Assembly: GCF_003443895.1 (NCBI RefSeq)
Contig: NZ_QQOA01000014.1
Coordinates: 105,960 to 169,959, forward strand
Source: Paraburkholderia phosphatilytica
Lineage (GTDB): Bacteria > Pseudomonadota > Gammaproteobacteria > Burkholderiales > Burkholderiaceae
Length of the DNA: 64,000 nucleotides
Direction of reading: 5' to 3'
A program made the translations under genes and the position numbers. Below the pieces are notes generated by a model. That model made no database searches and was not told where the DNA came from. It worked only from the letters and a program-made list of their open reading frames with translations. Below are positions 23,955-33,372 of this stretch, piece by piece (position 1 is the stretch's first letter; the number at the start of each line of letters is the position of its first letter).

Positions 23955-25811
23955 TTAAGAATGCGGCAGGGTGTCGCAGGCTGCTGCTTCACCGCTATCC
24001 GCACCGCCACCCGCACCGCCACTCGCGCCCGTATCCTGGCCGGCGCCCCGGCCCGCGCGTTGCCACAACATTTCGAGCGTGCGGCGCAGCCGCGCCGCCG
24101 TGACCGGCTTGTGCAGCACCGGAATGCCCTGCGCGGCCAGCGCCTCGAGTTCGGACGACGCCATGTCGCCCGTAATCAGCAGCGTAACCGTCTGCGTATG
24201 GCCGTGGCGCAGCAACGCCGCGCGCACGGCCTGCAGCGCTTCGGCGCCGGTGCGGTGGTTCGCGAGCTGGTAGTCGCATAGCACCGCGTCGGGCGCGAAG
24301 CCGTCCGCGATCGCGCGCAGCGCCTGCGCTTCGTCGTGCACGCCCTGCACCACGCAGCCCCAGCGGCCGAGCAGCGACGACAGCCCTTGCAGGATCGACG
24401 GATCGTCGTCGATGCACAGCACGCGACGTCCGCGCGTCGATGAGATTTCCGGCACCGGCGCATCGTTCAGGCTCGCGACGATCCGGCCCGGGTCGCCCGC
24501 CTGCACCGGGAAGCGGAACGTCGAGCCGCGGCCCGGCGCGGAGCGCAGCGTCAGATCGCCGCCGAGCAGCAGCACGAGCCGCCGCACGGTCGGCAGACCG
24601 AGGCCGTGCCCCTGGCGCGCGTCGCGCTGCGGATTCGCGACCTGATAGAACTCCTCGAAGATGCGCCCGTGCTCCCGCTCCGGAATGCCGATGCCGGAAT
24701 CGCGTACCTCGATGAAACCGCCGTCGCGCCGGCCCGAACGGCGAAAGCCCATCCAGATCGCGCCGTCCTCGGTATAGCGCACCGCATTCGACAGCAGATT
24801 GCTGAGCACCCGCTCGAGCAGCACCGGATCGTCGTAGATGACGGCCGTGGTCGGCGCGATCCGCAGCGCGAGACCCCTCGCCGCCGCCTGCGGCCGGTAC
24901 TGGTTGCCGACCCGCTCGAACAGCTCGGACAGCCGGAAATGCATGCGGATCACCTGGGTCACGCCGCTTTCGAGCCGCGCGAGGTCGAGCACCTGGTTGA
25001 ACAGCTGGTTGAGCGCCTCGACGTTGCGCGCGATGTGATCGGCCGTCTGCGCATGCTGCGACGGCGTCGCGAGCGGATCGTTCAGCGACGCGGCGAGGAG
25101 CCCGATCGCGTGCAGCGGCTGGCGCAGGTCGTGGCTCGCGGCGGCGAAGAAGCGTGTCTTCGCGAGGCTCGCCTCCTCGGCCACGAGCTTCTGCGCGGCC
25201 AGCGACTCGGCCAGGTACTGCTGGTCGACGCGCGCCTCCACCACCTTGCGGAACAGGCGCCGGTAGCTCGCCGAATAGACGTTGATCGCGCAGAAGAAGA
25301 ACGCGAGGACGATCGCGAGGATCGTGCGGTCGAAGGTGTGCGCGCTCAGGTGCAGGATGATCGACGGCAGCAGCAGGATCGGAATCGCGGTCGCGAAGTT
25401 GATCACGTCGAAGCCGTTCGACATGAACACGCCCGCCGCCAGCGTCACCAGCATCACCGTGTGCAGCACCGGCAGATCGGTGTGCGACGAATGGAACGCG
25501 AACCAGATCGACGCGCCCGGCGCGAGGTACAGCAGCACGCCGCGCAGCGCGTGCAGGTTGATCCAGTCGCGCGGCGCGACCGCCTGCGGCCAGCGGCGGT
25601 GGAACATCCACAGGCCGAGCCCCGCGCAGTTGGCGGCGGCATAGAACGTGAAGCACGCGACGAACAGATGCGGCGCCGGTATGTCGCCCCAATAGATCGC
25701 GACCAGCACCGCAATCGAAAACCAGTGCGTGCAGAACGCGATGGGGTCCTGCGCGTACAGCACGCGCACCAGATCCTCGTCGACCGCACGCTGGATGGGA
25801 TCGGCCCGCAT
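23955..25811 (-). CDS. Membrane hybrid histidine kinase with C-terminal receiver
   Basis: 618 residues from ATG 25811, with a strong AGGAGG site; the frame is open further upstream without family sequence. Residues about 20-190 form six membrane helices, an unknown sensor. The kinase core has the H-box AAASHDLRQPLHAI near 230, N-box NLLSNAVRYTEDG, G1 DSGIGIPE and G2 GHGLGLPTV. A receiver domain follows with VLCIDDDPS, phospho-acceptor Asp in VLCDYQLA, and Lys in VLHKPVTA. The final 30 residues are Gly/Ala-rich. HDLRQP-type hybrid kinases are usually paired with LuxR-type regulators such as the one 1.5 kb away. Divergent from the sigma-like gene. Confidence 0.93.
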   Translation of the reverse strand: MRADPIQRAVDEDLVRVLYAQDPIAFCTHWFSIAVLVAIYWGDIPAPHLFVACFTFYAAANCAGLGLWMFHRRWPQAVAPRDWINLHALRGVLLYLAPGASIWFAFHSSHTDLPVLHTVMLVTLAAGVFMSNGFDVINFATAIPILLLPSIILHLSAHTFDRTILAIVLAFFFCAINVYSASYRRLFRKVVEARVDQQYLAESLAAQKLVAEEASLAKTRFFAAASHDLRQPLHAIGLLAASLNDPLATPSQHAQTADHIARNVEALNQLFNQVLDLARLESGVTQVIRMHFRLSELFERVGNQYRPQAAARGLALRIAPTTAVIYDDPVLLERVLSNLLSNAVRYTEDGAIWMGFRRSGRRDGGFIEVRDSGIGIPEREHGRIFEEFYQVANPQRDARQGHGLGLPTVRRLVLLLGGDLTLRSAPGRGSTFRFPVQAGDPGRIVASLNDAPVPEISSTRGRRVLCIDDDPSILQGLSSLLGRWGCVVQGVHDEAQALRAIADGFAPDAVLCDYQLANHRTGAEALQAVRAALLRHGHTQTVTLLITGDMASSELEALAAQGIPVLHKPVTAARLRRTLEMLWQRAGRGAGQDTGASGGAGGGADSGEAAACDTLPHS

Positions 25812-26115
25812 CGGGCAGCCTCCTGTCGGGTCCAGCCGTTGTTGTAGGTGGGCGTGCCGTTGCACGGGCAAGCGCCCGGCGACGGAATAAACCCGCCGCC
25901 TCCGCCGTTATGCGCCACTGAGGGCCGCCGGTCCGCCCCGGGCAGTTTACCCATCAGCTATCACTTAATCCATATAGGCGAAGCGCGGGCGAAAAACCAT
26001 ACTGCAACCACTTTCAGCGCGGCACCGTCCTCACGGACCACCCCACCGGCCTCGCCGGCCGGAGCCTCAGGGCTCTTCCCGCGCTCTTTGCCCCAACACC
26101 ACGACGGAGGCTTTC
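25812..26115. other. Divergent intergenic region
   Basis: About 300 bases between the hybrid kinase and the sigma-like gene. It carries ribosome-binding sites for both (AGGAGG and GGAGG) and presumably two promoters in the more AT-rich middle (around 25950-26000), but I could not identify convincing -35/-10 pairs or an inverted repeat. Confidence 0.5.
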
Positions 26116-26943
26116 ATGGGCGCACTTCCGGGCCGCGAACTGGCACGCAACTTCGACGATGCAATCCTGCCGGATCTCTGGCGCCGCCGCACCCAGCTCA
26201 CCAGTGACGAAGTGGTGTCGATGTATGGCCTCGTCACGCGGGCGCTGCGCACCTATCACCCGCAGGAACTGCAGGCGCTCGGCGACGACAAGGAAGAACT
26301 GGTCGCGCAGTTCATCTACAGCAAGGTGCTGCGCCTGGCTCCCGGTCTGCCCGATTCGCATGCGTGCCCGGAAAGCGCGCCGTCGAACGGCTATGCGCTC
26401 TGCGCGTACTTCCGCCGCTATCTGATCGACTGCCTGAGGAGCGCGAGCCATCAGCGCAACGTGTCGCTCGAGGAAGACGGCATGGAGCAGGAGATCGACC
26501 TGCACGCCGCGTCGATCGACGACCCGGTGAACAGCGTGCTCAGCCAGTACGGCCTCGACGAGGCGCGCGTGCGGTTCTCGGCGCGCACCTTCATTGCCGG
26601 GCTCGACGAGCCGGAGCGGCTGGTGCTGGCGGGCACCCTCGGCTGGTGCTCCGAATGCAAGGGCGGCCTGTCGGCGATCGCCGCCGAGCATCAGATCCCG
26701 TCGTACCACTATCGCGCCGTCAAGCTCGGCGTCACTACCCGAAAGACGGCCGGGCCCGAGGATTTTTCGAACACGCGGATCGGCAGCTGGCTCTCCGACG
26801 TGCTCGGCATCGAGATCGACGCGGAAAACCGCGCGGCGATCCTGGTCGCGCTGAACCTGCTGGCGGCGGAATCGAGCGAGGAGACCACCCGGGCTTCGAT
26901 CCGCGATCAGCTGGACGCGTCGCTCGACTGCGCGCTATCGTAA
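26116..26943 (+). CDS. Divergent sigma-70-like protein
   Basis: 275 residues, ATG preceded by GGAGG. No exact family was recognised, but the arrangement is sigma-like. Residues about 55-75 (GDDKEELVAQFIYSKVLRL) correspond in style to region 2.1, and NGYALCAYFRRYLIDCLRSASHQRN at 91-115 to regions 2.3-2.4. From about 156, FIAGLDEPERLVLAGTLGW with IAAEHQIPSYHYRAVKLGV looks like the region 4 helix-turn-helix. A C-terminal extension of about 70 residues follows. It could direct RNA polymerase to the GMC fusion gene 160 bases downstream. Alternatively it is a regulator that only resembles ECF factors. Confidence 0.55.
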   Translation: MGALPGRELARNFDDAILPDLWRRRTQLTSDEVVSMYGLVTRALRTYHPQELQALGDDKEELVAQFIYSKVLRLAPGLPDSHACPESAPSNGYALCAYFRRYLIDCLRSASHQRNVSLEEDGMEQEIDLHAASIDDPVNSVLSQYGLDEARVRFSARTFIAGLDEPERLVLAGTLGWCSECKGGLSAIAAEHQIPSYHYRAVKLGVTTRKTAGPEDFSNTRIGSWLSDVLGIEIDAENRAAILVALNLLAAESSEETTRASIRDQLDASLDCALS

Positions 26944-27106
26944 GAGGTTGATTTTTCGCCGCCGCCGTCCAGGATAGATAGGCCACACAGTTCGCAGAGC
27001 GGGAAAAAGCAGCCGCCATCGCCCTCTTCGCCTCCTCATCGTCCTTATTAAGCGCCCGGTCGCCGTTCCGCCAGGCTCCGTCGTCCGTTCCAGTACGAGG
27101 TGTCCT

Positions 27107-30100
27107 ATGAACCGCCTGTCCAGCGCCCTTGGGGCGATGCAACCGCATTACGACGTCGTGGTGGTCGGCTCCGGCTATGGCGGCGCGATCGCGGCGAGCC
27201 GCATGGCGCGCGCGGGCAAACGCGTCTGCGTGATCGAGCGCGGCCGCGAGTTCATGGCGGGCGAATTTCCCGCGACGCAGCTCGAAGGCGCGCGCAACGT
27301 CCAGTACAACACCGAGCTCGCACAGGTCGGCTCGCCGCTCGCGCTGCTCGAAGTGCACATGAACCCGGACGTCGCGGTGGTGGTGGGCTGCGGGCTGGGC
27401 GGCACCTCGCTGATCAACGCGAACGTCGCGCTGCACCCGGACAAGCGGCTGTGGGACGATCCGCGCTGGCCCGCGGCGATCCGCGCCGATCAGGCCGGCC
27501 TCGAAGACGGCTACCGGCGCGCGACGACGATGCTGTCGCCCTCACCCGTGCCGGCCGGTTTCCCGGACCTGCCGAAGCTCGACGCGCTCGCCGCCTCCGC
27601 GCAGGCGCTCGGCATGGAGCGCTCGTTCTACCGCCCGCCGATCACCGTGACGTTCCAGGACGGCCCGAACGCGGCCGGCGTCGACCAGCAGGCGTGCATC
27701 GGCTGCGGCGACTGCAACTCGGGCTGCAATCACGGCGCGAAGAACTCGACGCACATGAACTATCTGCCGGACGCCGTCGCGCACGGCGCGCAGATCTTCA
27801 CGGAAGTGGCCGTGCATTCGGTGCTGAAGAGCGAGGACGGCGCCAGCTGGCGGGTCCGCTACACGCCGGTCGAATTCGGCCGCGACATCTTTCGCGCGCC
27901 GGACCTCGAAGTCGGCGCCGACGTGGTGATCCTGTCGGCGGGCACGCTCGGCTCGACGGCGATCCTGCTGCGTTCGCGCGACGCGGGGCTGCCGGTGTCT
28001 TCGCAGCTCGGCCGGCATTTCACCGGCAACGGCGACGTGCTGTCGTTCACGTTCAATACCGATCACGACATCAACGGCGTCGGCTGGGGCACGCACCGGC
28101 CCGGCGAGATTCCGCCGGTGGGCCCGACGATCTGCGGGATCATCGACCATCGCGACACGCCGAACGTGACGGACGGCTTCGTGATCGAGGAAGGCTCGCT
28201 CGCGTCGCCGGTCGGCACCGCGCTGATGGGCGTGCTCGGCCTCGCGGCGCCGGTCGAAGGCGTGCCCATTCCCGACCCGGCCGCGCGCAACGACGATCCG
28301 CTCGACGCCGACGCGCGCATCGCCGAAAGCGTGCTGCGCGGCCCGCACTACGGCGCGATGCGCAACACGCAGACCTACCTCGTGATGGCGCACGACGACG
28401 AGAGCGGCGAAGTGTCGGTGAAGGACGGCCGCGCGCGCGTGAGCTGGCCGAATGCGGGCAAGCAGCCGGTCTACGCCGCGATCGAAAAGACGCTCGAAAC
28501 CGCGACGACCGCGCTCGGCGGCGAGTACGTGCGCAATCCGATCTCGACGAAGCTGCTCGGCGACAAGGTGGTCACCGTGCATCCGCTCGGCGGCTGCGGG
28601 ATGGGCGAGGACGCGGAGCACGGCGTGGTCGACGCGGACAGCCGCGTGTTCAGCGGCGTGGCCGGCAATGCGGCGCACGACGGCCTGTACGTGATGGATG
28701 GATCGGTGGTGCCGCTGTCGCTCGGCGTCAATCCGCTGTTGACGATCTCGGCGCTCGCGGAGCGCAACTGCGCGAGGCTCGCGCAAGCCCGCGGCTGGGC
28801 CATCGACTACGACGCGCGCGGCACCGCGCAACCGCCCGCGCCGCCGGCCATCGGCCTGCGCTTCACGGAAACGATGGTCGGCGACTACACGCCGGCGGGC
28901 GGCGCCGCCTCGCACATGGAGTTCACGCTGACGGTCACCGCCGACGACCTCGCGAAGCTCATCGCCGATCCCGAGCATCCGGCGACGATGGTCGGCACGC
29001 TGACGTGCGCGGCGCTGTCCGGCACCCCGCTGCAGATCGCCGACGGCCGATTCAATCTCTTCACCGACGACCCGACCCAGGTCGAGCGGCGCGACATGAA
29101 TTACCACATGACGCTGATCGCCGACGAAGGCCCGCGCTACCGCTTCTTCGGCCAGAAGACCATCACGCGCTCGTCGCCGGTCGAACTGTGGGCGCAGACC
29201 AATACGCTCTATGTGGAACTGCGCGAGGACCGCGACGATGCGCCGCTCCTCGGCAGCGCGACGCTGATCATCACGCCCGAAAACTTCCTGCGCCAGATGC
29301 GGACGATGGAAGTCACGAACGCGCCCGATCTGCGCACGCGGCTCGACTGGCAGCTGAAGTTCGGCCGCTTCTTCACCGGTGTATTGCTCGACGAATACGG
29401 CGGCATCGCCGCGCCGCTGCAGTACTTCGATCCGTCCGCCGCGCCACGGCTGCGCCGTACGCTGCGCGCGCCCGCGCCGACCGTGGGCGTGTGCGAGACG
29501 CGCGACGGCAAGACGCTGCGCCTCACGCGTTACCAGGGCGGCGACAAGGGCCCCGTGCTGCTGATCCACGGCTCGGGCGTGTCGAGCCGCATCTTCTCGA
29601 CGGACCTGATCGGCACCAATCTCGTCGAATATCTGTGCGCGGCGCGCTACGACGTGTGGCTCGTCGATCTGCGCGTGAGCATTGCGCTCCCCACCGCGCT
29701 GGAGCAGACGAATGCCGACCTCGTCGCGCGCGAGGACATTCCGGCCGCCGTCGCCAAGGTGCTCGAAGTCACGAAAAAGCCGTCGCTGCAGGTGGTCGCG
29801 CACTGCTTCGGCTCCGTCGCGCTGACGATGTCGCTGCTCGCGGACCTCAAGGGCGTGCGCTCGGCCGTGATGTCGCAGGTATCCGCGCATCTGCGGCCGC
29901 CGCTTGCCGCGCGGATCAAGGCCGGTCTGCACATGCCCGGCGTGCTCGATCTGCTCGGCGTGCGCGATCTGACCGCGTACACGCAGCACGCGCGCTGGCC
30001 GCACAACCTGCTCGACGACGCGCTGCGGCTGTTGCCGGTCGGTCGTCTGGAAGGCTGCGACAGCGCGGTCTGCCATCGCGCGACCTTCATGTACGGGCTG

Positions 30101-30478
30101 CCGTACCGGCACGCGCGGCTCGACGACACGCTGCACCGCAATCTGCAGGAGCTGTTCGGCGTGCACGACATCACGCTGTTCGAACATCTCGCGACGATGG
30201 TGCGCGCGGGCCACGTGACCGACGTCGACGGCAACGAGGTGTACATGCCGCATCTCGACCGGCTGCGCCTGCCGATCGCGTTCATCCACGGCGAGCAGAA
30301 CGAGGTCTACGTGCCGGAAAGCACGCAGGAGACCTACGACGCGCTGGTCGCGCTCCACGGCGCGGATCTGTACGAACGGCACGTGGTCGACGGCTACGGC
30401 CACATCGACTGCATCTTCGGCAAGACCGCCGACGTCGACGTCTATCCGCTGATCGTGCGACATCTGGACGCGCATTGA
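27107..30478 (+). CDS. Fusion of GMC oxidoreductase (cholesterol-oxidase-like) and alpha/beta hydrolase
   Basis: 1123 residues. Residues 1-575 are a GMC flavoprotein: FAD loop GSGYGG (21-26), second glycine motif VVGCGLGGTSLINAN (92-106), and the C-terminal part with VHPLGGCGMG (491-500) and NPLLTIS (542-548). Four cysteines at 197, 200, 203 and 207 (C-x2-C-x2-C-x3-C) look able to bind metal. Residues 580-760 are a linker domain of unknown fold. Residues 795-1123 are an alpha/beta hydrolase with LLIHGSG (818-824), nucleophile region VAHCFGS with Cys900 in place of Ser, and His1099 in YGHID. Substrate unknown; a sterol- or lipid-like alcohol is the family hint. No signal peptide seen. Confidence 0.85.
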   Translation: MNRLSSALGAMQPHYDVVVVGSGYGGAIAASRMARAGKRVCVIERGREFMAGEFPATQLEGARNVQYNTELAQVGSPLALLEVHMNPDVAVVVGCGLGGTSLINANVALHPDKRLWDDPRWPAAIRADQAGLEDGYRRATTMLSPSPVPAGFPDLPKLDALAASAQALGMERSFYRPPITVTFQDGPNAAGVDQQACIGCGDCNSGCNHGAKNSTHMNYLPDAVAHGAQIFTEVAVHSVLKSEDGASWRVRYTPVEFGRDIFRAPDLEVGADVVILSAGTLGSTAILLRSRDAGLPVSSQLGRHFTGNGDVLSFTFNTDHDINGVGWGTHRPGEIPPVGPTICGIIDHRDTPNVTDGFVIEEGSLASPVGTALMGVLGLAAPVEGVPIPDPAARNDDPLDADARIAESVLRGPHYGAMRNTQTYLVMAHDDESGEVSVKDGRARVSWPNAGKQPVYAAIEKTLETATTALGGEYVRNPISTKLLGDKVVTVHPLGGCGMGEDAEHGVVDADSRVFSGVAGNAAHDGLYVMDGSVVPLSLGVNPLLTISALAERNCARLAQARGWAIDYDARGTAQPPAPPAIGLRFTETMVGDYTPAGGAASHMEFTLTVTADDLAKLIADPEHPATMVGTLTCAALSGTPLQIADGRFNLFTDDPTQVERRDMNYHMTLIADEGPRYRFFGQKTITRSSPVELWAQTNTLYVELREDRDDAPLLGSATLIITPENFLRQMRTMEVTNAPDLRTRLDWQLKFGRFFTGVLLDEYGGIAAPLQYFDPSAAPRLRRTLRAPAPTVGVCETRDGKTLRLTRYQGGDKGPVLLIHGSGVSSRIFSTDLIGTNLVEYLCAARYDVWLVDLRVSIALPTALEQTNADLVAREDIPAAVAKVLEVTKKPSLQVVAHCFGSVALTMSLLADLKGVRSAVMSQVSAHLRPPLAARIKAGLHMPGVLDLLGVRDLTAYTQHARWPHNLLDDALRLLPVGRLEGCDSAVCHRATFMYGLPYRHARLDDTLHRNLQELFGVHDITLFEHLATMVRAGHVTDVDGNEVYMPHLDRLRLPIAFIHGEQNEVYVPESTQETYDALVALHGADLYERHVVDGYGHIDCIFGKTADVDVYPLIVRHLDAH

Positions 30479-30626
30479 GATTTTGAGATCCGGAGGAATT
30501 TGCCGGCCTGGCTGGACTTCGGAGATACTGGCGGCCGCGCCGTGCGCGTGGCCGTTCTGCTGTTCACGTCGCAGTCATTTCGCCACGCGCGCCGCCCTCT
30601 CCGAATCCACGACGTCCAGGCTCAAC

Positions 30627-31412
30627 ATGGAATCCCTCAGTTTCAGCCAGTGCATCCGCCATGCGTGGCATAGCGCGTGGCTTGCCGTGGTCCGCATGCC
30701 GGTGCTGCTGCTCGCGATCGCCGCGATCTACACGGCGCTCAATCTCGTGCCGTTCCTGTTCGCCGCGGCCGGCGACGATCCGGGCATGCTGCTGCTGCGC
30801 GCGGTCATCACGATCGCGGCATCGCTCGTCACGATCGCGGTGTGCGGGATGGTGATCGTCAAGGTGCACCGTTTCGTGCTGCTCGACGAGCGCACGCGGC
30901 CCGTGCTGCCGGCGCGTGGCGCGCCCGTGCGGCGCTACGTGCTGTTCACGCTCGCGATGAGCGTCGTGATCGTGTGCGTCGTGACGGTGCTGATCAGCCT
31001 CTACCAGATCTCGCCGACCGGCGCGGAAGCGCTCGGCGTGCTGCTCGTCTATCCGACTGTGGTGTACATCCTCATGCGCCTGTCGCTGCTCGTGCCGGCG
31101 ATCGCGCTCGGCAGCGGCTTCGAATGGAAAGCCGCATGGAACGACAGCCGTGGGCATTTCTGGTCGATGTTCGGCGTGACCGTCTGCGCGTATCTGCCGC
31201 TGCTCGCCGTGATCGTCTGCGCCGCGTTTGCGTTCGCCTTTTCCGCGGGGGACCGCGACGTGTCGATGCCGGTGGTCGCGCTGGTCGCCGCGGTGCGCGG
31301 CGTGTTCACGGTGCTGTGGCTCGTGCTCGCGTCGTCCACGCTGTCGTGGCTGTACCGGCGGCACGCGCAGGAATTGCCGCGCGCGGTGACGGCGGCGCGC
31401 GGCCGCGGCTAA
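30627..31412 (+). CDS. Unknown integral membrane protein, about six helices
   Basis: 261 residues from ATG 30627 (MESLSFSQC). Six hydrophobic segments can be drawn (about 16-40, 50-72, 105-128, 135-155, 185-215, 220-245). Between helices 4 and 5 is FEWKAAWNDSRGHFWSMFG, with a similar amphipathic element near the N-terminus (CIRHAWHSAWLAV). The ribosome-binding site is weak. It follows the GMC/hydrolase fusion by 148 bases on the same strand and could be co-expressed with it. No catalytic motif. Not recognised beyond a YciC-like style. Confidence 0.7.
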   Translation: MESLSFSQCIRHAWHSAWLAVVRMPVLLLAIAAIYTALNLVPFLFAAAGDDPGMLLLRAVITIAASLVTIAVCGMVIVKVHRFVLLDERTRPVLPARGAPVRRYVLFTLAMSVVIVCVVTVLISLYQISPTGAEALGVLLVYPTVVYILMRLSLLVPAIALGSGFEWKAAWNDSRGHFWSMFGVTVCAYLPLLAVIVCAAFAFAFSAGDRDVSMPVVALVAAVRGVFTVLWLVLASSTLSWLYRRHAQELPRAVTAARGRG

Positions 31413-31439
31413 CGTCAGCGGTCAGCGCTCGCTGAACCG

Positions 31440-32117
31440 TCACCACACATACGGCACGAACCGGTACCGCACCTTCCGCATATACGCCGCGTAGCCATCG
31501 AGCTGCGCGGCGAGTATGCGTTCCTCCAGCACGGCGCGCCAGCCGATGCCCGCCACCAGCAACGGCACGCACGCGAGGCCCAGCCACGAGCCGAGCAGCA
31601 ACGGCATGCCAGCCAGATACAGGATCGCGCCCGCGTACATCGGATGCCGCACGACGGCATACGGACCGAAATCGATCACGCGATGGCCGCGCTCCGCCTG
31701 CAGCTTCACGACCGGCGCCGCGTAGCTGTTCGCGCGGAACACGAACAGCGTGAACACGATGCACACGCAGATGCCCAGCGCGCCGAGCACGCTGAGCGCG
31801 GGCGGCACCTGGGACCAGCGCACGCGCACCGCGTCGATGCCCATCAGCACCAGCCACGCGGTCCAGCCGATCGCGGCGCACGGCATGAACACGCGGTCGA
31901 ACCGGCTCTGTCCGCGCTGACCGAATACCGACATCCGCTCGGCCAGCAACGCCGGATCCGTCACAGCGAGCCACCAACCCGCGCCGATGCTGAGCACGCC
32001 CATCTCCAGCAGCAGCCACCATGCGTTCGGCCACGCGAGCGTACCCGCGGCGCCGAACAGCAGCGCGCCCATGCCCACGAGCCACAGCAGCGTGTGAACG
32101 ATCATCCGGACGATCAT
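31440..32117 (-). CDS. Isoprenylcysteine carboxyl methyltransferase (ICMT)-family membrane protein
   Basis: 225 residues from ATG 32117, preceded by GGAGG; five or six membrane helices. The C-terminal part has the family signature GPYAVVRHPMYAGAIL near residue 150, where His/Pro/Tyr line the S-adenosylmethionine pocket, and EERILAAQLDGYAAYMRKVRYR near the end. Bacterial members have varied, mostly unknown methyl acceptors. It lies 35 bases downstream of the arylamine N-acetyltransferase gene, so they probably share a transcript. Confidence 0.85.
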   Translation of the reverse strand: MIVRMIVHTLLWLVGMGALLFGAAGTLAWPNAWWLLLEMGVLSIGAGWWLAVTDPALLAERMSVFGQRGQSRFDRVFMPCAAIGWTAWLVLMGIDAVRVRWSQVPPALSVLGALGICVCIVFTLFVFRANSYAAPVVKLQAERGHRVIDFGPYAVVRHPMYAGAILYLAGMPLLLGSWLGLACVPLLVAGIGWRAVLEERILAAQLDGYAAYMRKVRYRFVPYVW

Positions 32118-32152
32118 GGCAAGCGCCTCCGTTTCACCTGCGCTTTTACGCG

Positions 32153-32983
32153 TCACGCGGCCGCGTCGCGTTCCGCGGCGCGCCGGTACACGTCGGCGAG
32201 ATCGATGTCGCCGGTCGCGATGCCGAACATGTCATGCAGGCACGCGGCCAGTTCCGCGGCATCCGCCAGCGTGCGGTCGCTGCGGCCGCCGTGCGCGTCA
32301 AGCGTAGAGAGCTTCGTGTTGACGAGCAGCGTGCGTCCGTCGGGCCGCGTATTGCAGACGATCAGGTCGTGCACGAAATGCGAATCCGGCCACGTCGACG
32401 TGTACCAGTTCGCGACCTCGTAGTCGATCCACTCGGCCGGCTGCAGATCGAAGCGATACACCTTGAACCAGCGGTCGCCGCTGGCCGCTTCGAGATCGAG
32501 CGCGCCGCGCGACGCATCGGCGAGCCGGCAGGTTTCGAGCAGCGTCGGCTGCGGCCCGCCGGTGATCAGGCGCAGCGGCGCCGTCAGCGTGACGCGGCCG
32601 AAACCGACGTCCGCGAGCCATGACACGTCGTCGATATCGACGCGCAGCAGCATGTGCGTGCGCGCCGTCACGGCGTCGGGGTCGCGGCCCCACAGCACGC
32701 GCGCGATCAGCGGCGTGACGCGAAAGCCGAGCTGCATGAGCGCCTCGGCGAACAGCCGGTTCTGCTCGAAGCAGTAACCGCCGCGCCGGCGGTCGACGAG
32801 CTTCGCCTCGATCGACGCCGGATCGAGCAGCACGCGCCGGCCGGTCAGCGGATCGAGATTCTCGAACGGAATGGCCTGCGGATGCAGCCGCTGCAGCGCG
32901 CGCAGCACGTCGAGCGTCGGCAGGCGCGGGCCGTCGTAGCCGATGCGGGCGAAGTAGCGGTCGAGACGGATGGTGTGCGGCAT
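32153..32983 (-). CDS. nat: Arylamine N-acetyltransferase
   Basis: 276 residues from ATG 32983 (MPHTIRLDRYFARIGYDG, a typical NAT opening; AGAGG upstream). The catalytic triad is visible: Cys71 in RRGGYCFEQN, His110 in TARTHMLL and Asp125 in LADVGFG. It transfers acetyl from acetyl-CoA to arylamines and hydrazines in the cytoplasm. The length is normal for bacterial NATs. First gene of a likely two-gene unit with the ICMT-family gene. Confidence 0.93.
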   Translation of the reverse strand: MPHTIRLDRYFARIGYDGPRLPTLDVLRALQRLHPQAIPFENLDPLTGRRVLLDPASIEAKLVDRRRGGYCFEQNRLFAEALMQLGFRVTPLIARVLWGRDPDAVTARTHMLLRVDIDDVSWLADVGFGRVTLTAPLRLITGGPQPTLLETCRLADASRGALDLEAASGDRWFKVYRFDLQPAEWIDYEVANWYTSTWPDSHFVHDLIVCNTRPDGRTLLVNTKLSTLDAHGGRSDRTLADAAELAACLHDMFGIATGDIDLADVYRRAAERDAAA

Positions 32984-33372
32984 CGTGGCAACCTCTGCGG
33001 TTGAGCCCGGCGGGCGCCGGGTCGTGTCAATCATCATCGCGCGACGCCGGGCGCCGGACAACGGGCCCGGCGCGTAGCCGCGCAGGCCGGAAGTCGTATG
33101 GTGCACCGCCTCGCTCGATGCCGTGCACAACGCCCTCGAAGCTTCGTTTTCATTTACACCAAACCCAAATAGAAAGCATAACGAAAGATACCGACGGAAG
33201 ATTCGTAATATGGATGCGAATCGTTCTCATTTATATTGACTGAGCCATGCCGGATGCGTACCATTTCGCTGTCCCGTAACCGATCGTCGCGGCTGCGGAT
33301 GGCGTTTCGCGCACGATCCCGATCGTTGCCGGATCGCATGCCGATTCACTCAAACAACAATCAGGTATCTCG
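32984..33372. other. Divergent region with AT-rich promoter segment
   Basis: Between nat and the OprB-type porin. The first 150 bases are GC-rich without a gene. From about 33140 to 33240 the DNA is clearly AT-rich, unlike the surroundings, and contains a Fur box at 33215-33233. This is the probable promoter of the iron operon. Confidence 0.6.
33215..33233 (+). promoter_or_regulatory. Fur box upstream of the iron-uptake operon
   Basis: TGCGAATCGTTCTCATTTA; its reverse complement TAAATGAGAACGATTCGCA closely matches the beta-proteobacterial Fur consensus (AATGAGAATGATTCGCA core). It lies in an AT-rich segment about 140 bases before the porin start. Repression by Fe-bound Fur is expected. Confidence 0.75.

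Noticed and set aside
25812..25954. Minus-strand frame with a Gly-rich run and PCNGTPTYNNGW text upstream of the hybrid kinase
   Set aside because: It continues only as an out-of-frame shadow inside the kinase gene; could be a decayed remnant, but there is no proper end or start.
27542..30475. Open frame of 977 codons antisense to the GMC fusion gene
   Set aside because: Arg/Val/Asp/His-rich translation typical of antisense frames in GC-rich DNA; no family features, and the sense frame is clearly coding.
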